From Paenibacillus sp. FSL M7-0420 (GTDB taxonomy: Bacteria > Bacillota > Bacilli > Paenibacillales > Paenibacillaceae), in assembly GCF_038002345.1 (NCBI RefSeq), contig NZ_JBBOCJ010000001.1, positions 2,604,001 through 2,668,000 of the forward strand: a stretch of 64,000 bases of DNA, in the 5' to 3' direction. The position numbers and the translations under genes are program-made. The notes below the pieces were generated by a model. The model had not been told where the DNA came from and did no database searches. It was given only the letters and a program-made list of their open reading frames with translations. Position 1 is the first letter of the stretch; each line of letters begins with the position of its first letter. Positions 53,941 through 63,109 of the stretch are shown one piece after another.

Positions 53941-54798
53941 TTACGGCAGCATCCCTGCCCGGTATCTGCCCGGAGATACTCCGGCTACCTTGGTGAAGCT
54001 GCGGATGAAGTTGGCGTAATCGCTGAAGCCGGACAGCTCGCAGGCGGCCGCGACGCTCTTGCCGGCGGCAAGGTGGCTCATGGCCAGGGAGATGCGCTTA
54101 TTGACAATATAAGAGCGGATGGTAAGTCCCGTATGCTCTTTGAATTGCTGGCTTATATATTTGCCGCTGTAATGAAATTCCTGCTCCAGCTGAGCGGAGT
54201 AGATCGGTTCGAGCAGGTGTTCCTCGATGTAGGCCATCGTCAGCCGGACCAGCTCCGGCATGAGATTGTGCGGCAGGGCGGAGGAGGATTGCTGCAGGGT
54301 ATTAATGAATACAAGCAGCCGGGTGGCATAGCAATCGGCCAGCAGGTCCTGTCCGTAATCCTGCGAGTGGAGGCTATGAATCAATTGGTCCGCCAGCCGG
54401 GAGTAGAAGGCGCACTGTTCACGGGAGAGCCGGATCAGTGTGTTCAGCCCGGAGGGTGAGGATTGGAAGCAGGCCAGCAGATTCGTCCGGCTGCTGGACA
54501 GCCGCTGAAGGGCGGACCTTCTCAGGTTCAGCCCGATCCGTTCATACGGCTGGTTGTCGGCACAGACGCACCGGTGCATCTCACCGGGCCGGATCAGGAG
54601 CAGATCGCCGGGTGTCAGCTGGTAACAGGCCTGCTCCACATACATATAGGCATTGCCTCTCAGAAACAGGTAGATTTCGTAAGCATCATGCCGGTGGTAG
54701 GGCTGAGCCGGGTTGAGCTGCTCCGTGGTGGTTGACTTGTGGAAGCAGATCATTTCTTCCGGGATCGGGGTGAACACATACTGGACATCCTGTTCCAT
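53941..54798 (-). CDS. AraC-family regulator with cupin sensor domain, paralogue of the 50041 gene
   Basis: About 285 residues: cupin domain (YHRHDAYEIYLFLRGNAYMYVE; TPGDLLLIRPGEMHRC) and a C-terminal double helix-turn-helix (HYSGKYISQQFKEHTGL; ACELSGFSDYANFIRSFTKVAGVSPGRY). The start at 54798 is spaced from AAGGG; ATG 54807 touches it. It is divergent from the GH30_8 glucuronoxylanase gene across 253 bp and closely resembles the AraC gene at 50041, pointing to duplication followed by pairing with different enzymes. Likely activator of the glucuronoxylanase. Confidence 0.92.
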   Translation of the reverse strand: MEQDVQYVFTPIPEEMICFHKSTTTEQLNPAQPYHRHDAYEIYLFLRGNAYMYVEQACYQLTPGDLLLIRPGEMHRCVCADNQPYERIGLNLRRSALQRLSSSRTNLLACFQSSPSGLNTLIRLSREQCAFYSRLADQLIHSLHSQDYGQDLLADCYATRLLVFINTLQQSSSALPHNLMPELVRLTMAYIEEHLLEPIYSAQLEQEFHYSGKYISQQFKEHTGLTIRSYIVNKRISLAMSHLAAGKSVAAACELSGFSDYANFIRSFTKVAGVSPGRYRAGMLP

Positions 54799-54892
54799 GG
54801 CATACATCCCTTCAAATGGAAATATAGGGATTATCGGTATCCGCGCAATATATTCTCTCTGATGTGCAACGACTAGACTAGCAGATATTTAC

Positions 54893-54920
54893 TATAATAC
54901 AGGAAAAGGAAGCGCTTGCA
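54893..54920 (+). promoter_or_regulatory. Promoter -10 and cre-like box of the glucuronoxylanase gene
   Basis: TATAAT at 54893-54898 has no good -35, as expected for an activated promoter. Eight bases later, AAGGAAGCGCTTGCA at 54906-54920 matches WTGNAANCGNWNNCW except one base and covers the expected transcription start, a typical repressing position for CcpA. Confidence 0.55.
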
Positions 54921-55051
54921 AGTGCTGCAAGAATCATGGACAAGCCTGTATGGCGTTCATCTGCCGCTTCTAGCAGACAGGAGGTGTGGCGGGAGAAGAT
55001 CCGGCAGAACTGATAGCTTAAGAATATTTCATATGAAGAGGAGCTGAAGCA

Positions 55052-56728
55052 ATGAAGTCAAAATTCAAAAAATCACTGTTGACCCTATTGGCTAGTGTGA
55101 CCATGCTGTCTGCACTGGTGATTCCCCCGCCGCCCAAAGTAAATGCGGCCAGCGATGTGACCGTCAATCTGTCCGACCAGAAGCAGGTAATTCGCGGGTT
55201 CGGGGGTATTAACCATCCGGTCTGGATCGGGGATCTGACAGCCGCGCAGCGGGAGACCGCCTTCGGCAACGGGGCGAACCAGCTTGGATTCTCGATTCTG
55301 AGAATCTCTGTAGACGAAAACCCGAACAACTGGTATAGGGAGCTGGATACGGCCAAGGCGGCCATTGCCAAGGGAGCAATCGTCTTTGCTTCGCCGTGGA
55401 ATCCGCCGAGCAGTATGACAGAGACCTTCAACCGCAACGGGAATCCTTCAGCCAAGCGTCTGAGATACGACAAGTACGGCGCATATGCCCAGCATCTGAA
55501 TGATTTCGTGACGTACATGAAGAATAACGGGGTTGACCTGTATGCGATTTCGGTGCAGAATGAGCCGGACTATGCCGAGACCTGGACCTGGTGGACGCCT
55601 GCCGAAATGCTGAACTTCATGAAGAATTATGCCGGTGCGATCAACTGCCGTGTCATTGCGCCGGAGTCCTTTCAATATCTGAAGAATATGTCTGACCCGA
55701 TTCTGAATGATTCCCAGGCGCTGGCCAATATGGACATTCTGGGGGCGCACTTGTATGGAACTCAGGTGAACAACTTTGCCTATCCGCTCTTCAAGCAGAA
55801 GGGTGCAGGCAAAGATCTGTGGATGACCGAGGTCTACTATCCTAACAGCAATAACAACTCGGCCAACCTGTGGCCGGAAGCGCTGGAAGTGGCATACCAT
55901 ATGCACAATGCGCTGGTTGAAGGGGATTTCCAGGCCTATGTATGGTGGTATATCCGCCGTCAATACAGCCCGATGAATGAGGACGGCACGATCAGCAAGC
56001 GCGGGGACAGTATGGCCCAATTCTCCAAGTTCGTCCGTCCGGGTTATTTGAGAGTGGATGCCACGAAGAACCCGAATACCAATGTCTATGTCTCGGCCTA
56101 CAAGGGAGATAACAAGGCAGTTATTGTCGCTATTAACAAAAGCACATCGGCCGTAAGCCAGAAGTTTGTCCTGCAGAACGGGACGGCCTCCAGTGCCTCG
56201 GCATGGATCACGGACGCGAGCCGCAAGGTTGCTGCGGGAGCATCCATCAATGTATCGAACGGTTCCTTTACAGCCCAGCTTCCGGCGCTAAGTGTAACGA
56301 CCTTTGTAGCGGAACTTGGAAGCGGGGGCGGTACCGGCTCGGGAACGACTTATGAGGCTGAGACTGGCACCACACTGACGAATGCGGCCGCAGAGACAGT
56401 CAATGCCGGTTATACGGGCAGCGGCTACGTCAATTTTAATGCGGCAACAGATGCTGCGATCCAGTGGAACAGTGTGTACTGTGCGGTGGCCGGAACCAAG
56501 AATCTGAAATTCCGCTATGCCCTGGAGAGCGGCACAAGAAATCTGGATGTGTATGTGAACGGCAGCAAGGTTATCAGCAATGCCGCGTTTACCGCAACGG
56601 GTGCCTGGTCCTCCTGGGGGGAGAAGACGGTTCAGGTTCCTATGAATGTCGGCAATAATACGGTAAAAGTGGTGACTACCGGTACGGAAGGTCCGAATGT
56701 GGACAGCATTACTGTGACCGCCCAGTAG
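55052..56728 (+). CDS. xynC: GH30 subfamily 8 glucuronoxylanase with C-terminal CBM6-like module
   Basis: Secreted endoxylanase that needs a glucuronic-acid side chain for binding. Signal peptide to about residue 33 (KVNAASD). Catalytic barrel plus side beta-domain about 35-415: VIRGFGGINHPVWIGD, SPWNPPSSM, acid/base Glu in SVQNEPDY (about E171), nucleophile Glu in WMTEVYYP (about E260), and WWYIRRQYSPM carrying the Arg that recognises glucuronate in this subfamily. A Gly/Ser linker leads to a CBM6/36-like sandwich (about 430-558, TYEAETGTTLTNAA). Length of the core matches Bacillus XynC (about 420). AGGAGC precedes the ATG. A cre-like box and a divergent AraC gene suggest induction plus catabolite repression. 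Confidence 0.95.
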   Translation: MKSKFKKSLLTLLASVTMLSALVIPPPPKVNAASDVTVNLSDQKQVIRGFGGINHPVWIGDLTAAQRETAFGNGANQLGFSILRISVDENPNNWYRELDTAKAAIAKGAIVFASPWNPPSSMTETFNRNGNPSAKRLRYDKYGAYAQHLNDFVTYMKNNGVDLYAISVQNEPDYAETWTWWTPAEMLNFMKNYAGAINCRVIAPESFQYLKNMSDPILNDSQALANMDILGAHLYGTQVNNFAYPLFKQKGAGKDLWMTEVYYPNSNNNSANLWPEALEVAYHMHNALVEGDFQAYVWWYIRRQYSPMNEDGTISKRGDSMAQFSKFVRPGYLRVDATKNPNTNVYVSAYKGDNKAVIVAINKSTSAVSQKFVLQNGTASSASAWITDASRKVAAGASINVSNGSFTAQLPALSVTTFVAELGSGGGTGSGTTYEAETGTTLTNAAAETVNAGYTGSGYVNFNAATDAAIQWNSVYCAVAGTKNLKFRYALESGTRNLDVYVNGSKVISNAAFTATGAWSSWGEKTVQVPMNVGNNTVKVVTTGTEGPNVDSITVTAQ

Positions 56729-56765
56729 GTTCTGGAGCCTCATCGGTTCAATAGGCTGAAATTTA

Positions 56766-56818
56766 ATCCCGGCTTGTAGACAGCAGCTTGTATAGTGCGT
56801 TTACGGGCCGGGGTTTTT
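56766..56818 (+). terminator. Terminator after the glucuronoxylanase gene
   Basis: CCCGGC (56768-56773) pairs with GCCGGG (56807-56812), extended by weaker pairs, and is followed by GTTTTT. The loop is long (33 bases). Confidence 0.6.
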
Positions 56819-56842
56819 GGCATTCCGCGACATCGTTTAAAT

Positions 56843-56949
56843 TTGAAAGAGAATAGTGTTATTTTAAAATGAATCGTGCATCCTTCTGCTACAAATGTCC
56901 AAGTTCAGTTGTTAAGATATTACCAGGTAAAAACATGTAAGCGCATACA
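56843..56949 (+). promoter_or_regulatory. Promoter and perfect cre box of the GH30-like SLH gene
   Basis: TTGAAA (56843-56848) and TAAAAT (56865-56870), 16 bp apart, form a plausible sigma-A promoter. ATGTAAGCGCATACA at 56935-56949 matches WTGNAANCGNWNNCW at every fixed position and ends 1 base before the GAGGAGG ribosome-binding region, so CcpA would block transcription as a roadblock. Confidence 0.65.
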
Positions 56950-56967
56950 AGAGGAGGAATCTCTAGG

Positions 56968-59900
56968 ATGAGTAAAAAGATCAGGAGAAAGGCACTCTCG
57001 GTTTCAATGGCTGGCGTGCTGCTGCTGTCCGTCATTACCCCTATGCCATTCTCTAACCCGCTTCAAGCTGCTCCGGCTGCTGCCGTTCAGGCCGCAATTG
57101 CCCCGGCACAGGTAACCGCGGACTGGTACAAGACTTACCAGACGATGGATGGTGTTGGCGCCGCTTATGCTTACACGGATTCCATCCATATGCTGCAGCT
57201 GGCGTCGGCCGGACATCAAGACACTGTCAGGCATCTGCTGGATCTGACCTTCAGTGAACAGGCAGGAACAGGCCACGATATTGTCCGGGTGATCATCGGC
57301 GACAACGGCGGCCTGACGACTTCCGGGGCTACGGCGGCCAGCCCGGGCTTCAACCCGCTCACCAGTCTTCTGGCCGATGTGAATAATCCCGGCTTCGATA
57401 TTGAAGGCAATGCTATTCCCCTGCGTGGAACGGGCGGGCAATATGGATACAAAATAGAAGCGGAGAACCGCTATTACGATGGTAATACAGACAGTATCTG
57501 GCCTGTTGAACCGGAACACGCTCCAGGGACGCTGGTGCCTGTGCAGGATTTCGTATGGGATTATCCTTCCTGGGATCAGCCGGCCGCGAATGACGATGGA
57601 GGCCCGACCAATCTCCTGAGCGCGCCTGGGGATCATCCTGTGGTAATTAAGAACTCACCGCGTACCCGCAAAGAGCTGTTCGATGTGGATCAGGTCTGGA
57701 CAATGCGCCAGGCGATGCAATACGGCGTCAAGCAGTTCTACGCCTGTACATGGACTGTGCCTTACTGGATGAGCCAGTCTTCGACAGGCTCCCCGAATAA
57801 GATTGTCCGCAGCGATACAGCCATGATTAATGGAAAAGCGGTGAAAATCTATTATCAGGCCTATGCCGATTATCTCGTGAATTATATCCGCGGAATGTGG
57901 GAGCAATACGGAATTCCGATTACCCATATCAATCCCTTTAATGAGGTTGATCTCGCGGGCGGGTCAGCCGCGTACGTTACCGAGCTGATTAACGGTTATA
58001 TCGGTCCTGCCTTGAAGAAGTCCATGCAGCCGGGCGGCGACCTCTACGATATCAAGAATCCGGACGGCCAGCTCATTGACTTCATTCCCCAGCTTGCTGC
58101 CGTGGACGGCACCAATCTGAACGCTTCCTTAAGCAGAGGCGGCGAAGTGTTCAGTCAGACCGACCCTGACAATGCACTGGACAAAAACCCTTATCTCGAC
58201 GTATTTACCACCCATCTGTATGGAACGGTCGGGATCGGCACGGATGAGAACAAGCTCTACCATACCGGTGACTTCTCCCAGAGTCCGCTGGATTACTCCA
58301 AGGATGGAAGTAAGTATCCCGAGTACCTGACCAAATACAAGCTCTGGCAGGCCGAGTTCATGAATCAGGATACCGGTGACGGATCGGCCGGTGCCTACAC
58401 CCAGCGTTACGGCAACCAGAATATCAATGACGCTGTACGCTGGTCCAATCTGCTGACCAATATGTTCAGCAGCAACCCCGGATTTAACGGCTTCGTCTGG
58501 TGGAGCATGTGGGACAGCAACGGTGCGGACGGCTCCGACCTGATCCGCTTCGTGACGACCAACTCCCAGCAGGAGCCGGGACGGATCAGCACGCTGACGG
58601 GGGAATACCGCTTGTTCAAGCGCTTCTACGGCTATGGGCATTTCTCCCGGTTCATGAATCCCGGAGATGTACGGTTTGATGTGACACGGGTACCTGCGGC
58701 CGATATCAACGTGGTCGCCTTCAAGAGCCCGGATACCAATGATTTCTCGATGACAGTATCGAATGCCAAGAATGATGACAGCGTTCAGCCGCTTGAATTC
58801 AATCTGAAGGACTTCCCGGCGGGCACGACAAGCGTAACCGTGTTCCGGACTTCAGGCAGCGAGAATCAGAAGAAGCTGGCCACGATTCCGGTAACGGGCG
58901 GCAAGTTCGTTGTTGACATTCCGTCGGCCAGCATCGTAACGGTGGTTCCGTCCCAAGGCAAATTCGCCACGTACCAGGGACTTGACGGCGAGCGCGATAT
59001 TTTTTCAACGCTGGAAGCAGAGGGGAATGACAACAGCGTGCCCGGCGATAGTGCAGGTAATGCGGGCCGTGCGAATGAGGCAGTGACACTGGGTGCAGGC
59101 GGTTATCTCGCCTATAGAAACCTGAACTTTGCAGATGGCTCCGCGAACGGCGGCGTTGTACGCAGACACTTGCTGTACCTGACCGCCCAGAGTAAGTCGG
59201 CTCAAGGAGGTAAGCTCGCCGCCTATGTGCTTCCGGTGGGAACCGCTGTCGGCAATAGCGCCGATATCCTGTCCCAAGGCACGCGCGTAGCAGAAATTCC
59301 GGTACCAGCCAATGAGGTATACGGTAAATTCCAGGACATGGTCGATACAGGCGATCTTAGTGCTTACGGCCATAAGGATCTGTATATTGTGGCCGAACCT
59401 AACGGGACTGCGGGTACCCTCACCGTTGACCGCTTCCTGTTCGGAGCAGGCGATGCCGACTGGAGTACTGCGGCTAATAACTCTACAGTATTCATACCAG
59501 GCAATCTGCTGCTCAACGGGGATTTTGATACGGCGACCGCTTCCAATACAGACAACTGGTCTGCAGGACGTTACAACAAGGGAACCTTTGAGCCTGCTGC
59601 CGCAGGACCTGTGTTAACGGCGGATACCATACAGAGCTATTCGGGTCTGTCACGTTACCTGAAGAACAGCTCCACCTCGAAGGTTGCCGGTTCCGGCAAG
59701 CTTGCTGGCCGCATCGACGCTGCGCAGCAGTATGACGGAATGTGGCAGGATGTTACCGGTAAGCTGAACAAGGGAGAGAGCTATAACTTCAAGGGCTACT
59801 TCCTCTCGATGATGAGCCGTCCGGAGAGCTATGATGTGGCTGCGGAGCATCCGGGTGATGTCGAAGCGGCGCTGGTGTATTACGACGGGAACGGGAACCA

Positions 59901-62748
59901 GCTCGGCATGACTCCGATCAATGGCCGCGATATGCCTGAACCGTACGCAGCCCGTGAAGCCGGTGATCCTGCATACTGGGCGGGCGGCAAATTCATCGGA
60001 CGCATTCTTGAGGGCGGGCCGCTCAGCTTAAGCTCCTTCCAGCCTGTGGATGTGAAGGTGGCGGACTGGCATGAGACGCCTAATGCTCCGTTTACCTATG
60101 ATGAGCCGGCAGGTACGGCCAAGGTGGTGCTGGCGGTGTATGCAAAGGATGCCAACATCCTCTACGCCGATCAGCTATCACTGACGCCGGAGGCTGTGAC
60201 TTCGCGCAATATTTTCGTGGATGGCGTTCAGCCGTCTAACTTCGATGCCGCGAAGTATGAATACAAGTACACGGTTACCGGGAACACCGTGCCGAAGGTA
60301 ACAGCATCAACCAATGACCCGTCTGAAATCGTAAGCATCTCCCAGGCGGACAGTGCGCAAGGCACGGCAGTAGTCCGGTTCGTCAAAGGAGAACAGATCA
60401 AGACTTATAAAATATTCTTCAGTACCAACGAGGTGGTTGATTTCTCAAATGGCCTTCCGGCGGGCTGGGAAGTCATCAATCCGGCTGATCCGCAGACTGC
60501 CCTTGGCTATAGCGCGGAGGGCGCGGCCATTCAGACCTTGAAGGGCGACACGGAATATCCGGGCAGCCATAATATGCTGCAGATGCCGGGTTCGGCTGAA
60601 GGTAACTGGACACTTACAGCGAAGCTTACGGTAGACAAACCGCTTAATGATTCGTCGGTGGGTGAGAATTCCCAAGCAGGACTTGGCATCAGCCGGACTA
60701 CAAACGGTGAATTTTACCGGATCAATGCCAGGAAGGTAAGCGCCAATATCAAAGTGAATAATTCGGGGTTAATAGGCAATCAGCCCTTCACGAACAATAC
60801 GAATCAGACGAATCTGAGCGGCACGAACTATTATTTGCGGATTGCAAAAGAGGGCAATGTGGTTCAAGGGTATTTCTCCACGAACAGCGGTTCTTCCTGG
60901 ACGGCGATGGGCAATCCGTCAACGTATACCCCGGACTTCTTCAAGGATGCCAAGGTGCAGTTGTACGGAACCAATACGAGCGCTGTAACGGACTTCAAAG
61001 TCACCTTCTCTGGGGTCACACTGGTGAAGACCCTGGGCGAGACGGGACAAATCTGGCCTGAGGGAAGCAAGCTTGAAGCTACCGGTGTTACGCGCAACGG
61101 GGTTACCTTATCGTGGCCGGCGGCAATGGATAATCTGGGTGTTACCGGCTACCGCATCTACAACGGGATCGATGCCGAGCCGCTGCTTGTAACCGGCATT
61201 GAGCCGGTGGAGACCGGAGCCGGAGCCGTATACCGTTATGAGGTATCCGGGCTGTTGCCGAACACGCAGTATACCTTCAAGGTGGAGGCAAGAGATGCTG
61301 CGGGGAATTGGAGTAAGGACGGACCGAGCGCCATGGTGACCACTCTGCCGGGTGAAGACATCACACCGCCGGTCTGGGCGGAAGGCAGTACACTTGCCGC
61401 TTCCGGCATCACAAGTAGCGGGCTGACGCTGACCTGGTCGGCTTCGGCCACAGATGACAGCGGCATCTACGGTTACCGGATTACGAACGGAACCGGAGAC
61501 CAGCCGATTACGGTTACAGATGCTGTGTACACGGAGACCGTAACCGGTGCTGTATATAGTTATCAGGTAACGGGATTACAGCCGGGTAAGCAGTATACGT
61601 TCAAAGTGGAGGCAGGCGATATGGGCGGCAATTGGAGCGAGGGTGGGCCTTCGGTGTCAGCAACCACGCTGCCTGCTACCGACACCACACCTCCGGTCTG
61701 GACGGAGGGCAGCAAGCTTGAAGCTTCACGGATCACGGCATCCGGCCTGACATTAACCTGGACGCGGGCTGAGGATGAGACGGGAGTGACAAGCTACAGA
61801 ATCTATAAGGAATCGGAGGAGATAGCGGCGTTACCTGGTACGGTGCTGCAGTATGAGGTAGCCGGACTTGCTGCGGAAAAAGAGTATCATTTCTCGGTGC
61901 AGGCCGGGGATGAGGCAGGGAACTGGAGCACGAATGGTCCCGCCCTATCTGTAACTACGCTAAAAGACAGCAGCGGTCCGTCTGAGCCGACGCCAACACC
62001 AACAACACGACCAACACCAACACCAACACCAACACCAACACCAACACCAACACCGACACCGACGCCAATATCGACACCAGCGCCGACATCTGCGCCAGGT
62101 TCTATCCCGTCATCTGCACCAACGCCTACCCCTGTGCCTGGAGCAGTAGTGTCGCCATCGCCGTCACCAGCTGTAACTTCGGCACCTTCACCGGTGCCTG
62201 CCAGCCCATTCCAGGATGTGCAGGCCAAGTATAGATGGGCTTCTGAGGCGATTGACACGCTATACGGGATGGGTATAATCACAGGAATCTCCAGTACCAC
62301 GTTTAACCCGGAGAAGAACATCACGAGAGCGGATTTTGTGCTGATGCTGGTGCGGGCACTGGGACTTGAAGCAGAGGCAGATTCCAGCTTCGCGGATGTC
62401 AGTCAGGGTGCCTACTATTATGAAGCATTGAGCATTGCGAAGAAGCTGGGAATCATCCAGGGAGTAGACGGAAGCAGGTTCAATCCGAAGGGAGAAATCA
62501 CCAGACAGGATATGATGGTCATCGCTGCCAGAGCACTTATGGCGGTGAACAAATTGACGGTTAGCGGCAGTGCGGGAGACTTAAACGGCTATACGGACAG
62601 CAGTAAAATAGCGAAGTATGCCGTAGATAGTGTAGCCGCTCTGGTCAGAGACGGCATCGTGCGGGGAGACGGCATATCCATTCATCCCGCCGCAGCCACC
62701 ACCCGGGCGGAAGCCGCCGTCATGATTTTCCGTATGCTGAAGAAGTAA
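56968..62748 (+). CDS. Giant SLH-anchored GH30-like enzyme with CBM and three FN3 domains
   Basis: A 1926-residue surface protein. Signal peptide about 1-36. Catalytic region about 48-655: QTMDGVGAAYAYTDS at the start, probable acid/base Glu in INPFNEVDL (about E326) and nucleophile Glu in WQAEFMNQ (about E463), NGFVWWSMWD, then a side beta-domain (VTVFRTSGSENQ), the GH30 layout. About 672-830 is CBM6-like, 845-1077 CBM4/9-like (LLLNGDFDTATASNTDNW), 1155-1350 a concanavalin-like domain, and about 1365-1665 three fibronectin-III domains. A Thr-Pro linker follows, then three SLH repeats (about 1750-1926: NITRADF, EITRQDM, TTRAEA). Asn-Glu-Val replaces the common Asn-Glu-Pro, so the subfamily is uncertain; a galactanase or other non-xylanase activity is possible. 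Confidence 0.85.
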   Translation: MSKKIRRKALSVSMAGVLLLSVITPMPFSNPLQAAPAAAVQAAIAPAQVTADWYKTYQTMDGVGAAYAYTDSIHMLQLASAGHQDTVRHLLDLTFSEQAGTGHDIVRVIIGDNGGLTTSGATAASPGFNPLTSLLADVNNPGFDIEGNAIPLRGTGGQYGYKIEAENRYYDGNTDSIWPVEPEHAPGTLVPVQDFVWDYPSWDQPAANDDGGPTNLLSAPGDHPVVIKNSPRTRKELFDVDQVWTMRQAMQYGVKQFYACTWTVPYWMSQSSTGSPNKIVRSDTAMINGKAVKIYYQAYADYLVNYIRGMWEQYGIPITHINPFNEVDLAGGSAAYVTELINGYIGPALKKSMQPGGDLYDIKNPDGQLIDFIPQLAAVDGTNLNASLSRGGEVFSQTDPDNALDKNPYLDVFTTHLYGTVGIGTDENKLYHTGDFSQSPLDYSKDGSKYPEYLTKYKLWQAEFMNQDTGDGSAGAYTQRYGNQNINDAVRWSNLLTNMFSSNPGFNGFVWWSMWDSNGADGSDLIRFVTTNSQQEPGRISTLTGEYRLFKRFYGYGHFSRFMNPGDVRFDVTRVPAADINVVAFKSPDTNDFSMTVSNAKNDDSVQPLEFNLKDFPAGTTSVTVFRTSGSENQKKLATIPVTGGKFVVDIPSASIVTVVPSQGKFATYQGLDGERDIFSTLEAEGNDNSVPGDSAGNAGRANEAVTLGAGGYLAYRNLNFADGSANGGVVRRHLLYLTAQSKSAQGGKLAAYVLPVGTAVGNSADILSQGTRVAEIPVPANEVYGKFQDMVDTGDLSAYGHKDLYIVAEPNGTAGTLTVDRFLFGAGDADWSTAANNSTVFIPGNLLLNGDFDTATASNTDNWSAGRYNKGTFEPAAAGPVLTADTIQSYSGLSRYLKNSSTSKVAGSGKLAGRIDAAQQYDGMWQDVTGKLNKGESYNFKGYFLSMMSRPESYDVAAEHPGDVEAALVYYDGNGNQLGMTPINGRDMPEPYAAREAGDPAYWAGGKFIGRILEGGPLSLSSFQPVDVKVADWHETPNAPFTYDEPAGTAKVVLAVYAKDANILYADQLSLTPEAVTSRNIFVDGVQPSNFDAAKYEYKYTVTGNTVPKVTASTNDPSEIVSISQADSAQGTAVVRFVKGEQIKTYKIFFSTNEVVDFSNGLPAGWEVINPADPQTALGYSAEGAAIQTLKGDTEYPGSHNMLQMPGSAEGNWTLTAKLTVDKPLNDSSVGENSQAGLGISRTTNGEFYRINARKVSANIKVNNSGLIGNQPFTNNTNQTNLSGTNYYLRIAKEGNVVQGYFSTNSGSSWTAMGNPSTYTPDFFKDAKVQLYGTNTSAVTDFKVTFSGVTLVKTLGETGQIWPEGSKLEATGVTRNGVTLSWPAAMDNLGVTGYRIYNGIDAEPLLVTGIEPVETGAGAVYRYEVSGLLPNTQYTFKVEARDAAGNWSKDGPSAMVTTLPGEDITPPVWAEGSTLAASGITSSGLTLTWSASATDDSGIYGYRITNGTGDQPITVTDAVYTETVTGAVYSYQVTGLQPGKQYTFKVEAGDMGGNWSEGGPSVSATTLPATDTTPPVWTEGSKLEASRITASGLTLTWTRAEDETGVTSYRIYKESEEIAALPGTVLQYEVAGLAAEKEYHFSVQAGDEAGNWSTNGPALSVTTLKDSSGPSEPTPTPTTRPTPTPTPTPTPTPTPTPTPISTPAPTSAPGSIPSSAPTPTPVPGAVVSPSPSPAVTSAPSPVPASPFQDVQAKYRWASEAIDTLYGMGIITGISSTTFNPEKNITRADFVLMLVRALGLEAEADSSFADVSQGAYYYEALSIAKKLGIIQGVDGSRFNPKGEITRQDMMVIAARALMAVNKLTVSGSAGDLNGYTDSSKIAKYAVDSVAALVRDGIVRGDGISIHPAAATTRAEAAVMIFRMLKK
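61988..62080. repeat. ACCAAC-type hexamer repeat coding the Thr-Pro linker
   Basis: Tandem CCAACA hexamers (with CCGACA variants toward the end) encode about fifteen Thr-Pro dipeptides separating the FN3 domains from the SLH repeats. Prone to copy-number change. Confidence 0.85.
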
Positions 62749-63109
62749 TGAAGTAACACCCCGCAGGTAAAACCATAGAATCACATCAAATAACCCTCAC
62801 GGCCGCGAGCGTCCACCCATCGGAAGATGGGCCGGATTTCGCTGGCCGGAGGGGATTTTTGAGTAATATAAACTCCCGCGTACCAAGCGCAATCCCTCGC
62901 CGTACCTACCACCGAACAAACCAGCATACTAATAATCCCGGGTGATCCCGGAAACAAGAAGCTACCAGGACCGGAATTGTTGGATAAAGTACACTTGCTG
63001 ATGAGCGAATGGACACTACTGGAGCAGCAGTTGAAAAAAAATCCCTAGGATATCAGCGAATTAAGATATGTTTTTCCAAGTGTTTGCGGCTTGAAGGTGT
63101 GCGTGGAAG
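62749..63109. other. Non-coding gap with a structured element after the SLH gene
   Basis: Apart from the hairpin listed separately, the segment holds GGGATTTTT near 62852-62860 and its complement AAAAATCCC near 63039-63047, an inverted pair about 180 bases apart. No gene, tRNA or promoter is supported. The end of the minus-strand binding-protein gene begins at 63110. Confidence 0.5.
62794..62860 (+). terminator. Long three-part hairpin with GGAA tetraloop and T-run
   Basis: CCCTC (62794-62798) pairs with GAGGG (62849-62853), CGGCC with GGCCG (62800-62804 / 62844-62848) and GCGA with TCGC (62805-62808 / 62839-62842). An inner stem CCCATC/GATGGG (62816-62821 / 62826-62831) closes a GGAA loop. 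GATTTTT follows. It is a likely terminator for the SLH gene, though more elaborate than needed for that. Confidence 0.65.

Noticed and set aside
62794..62860. Known riboswitch class
   Set aside because: The stems form one extended hairpin downstream of a gene with a T-run; no conserved riboswitch core is recognisable.
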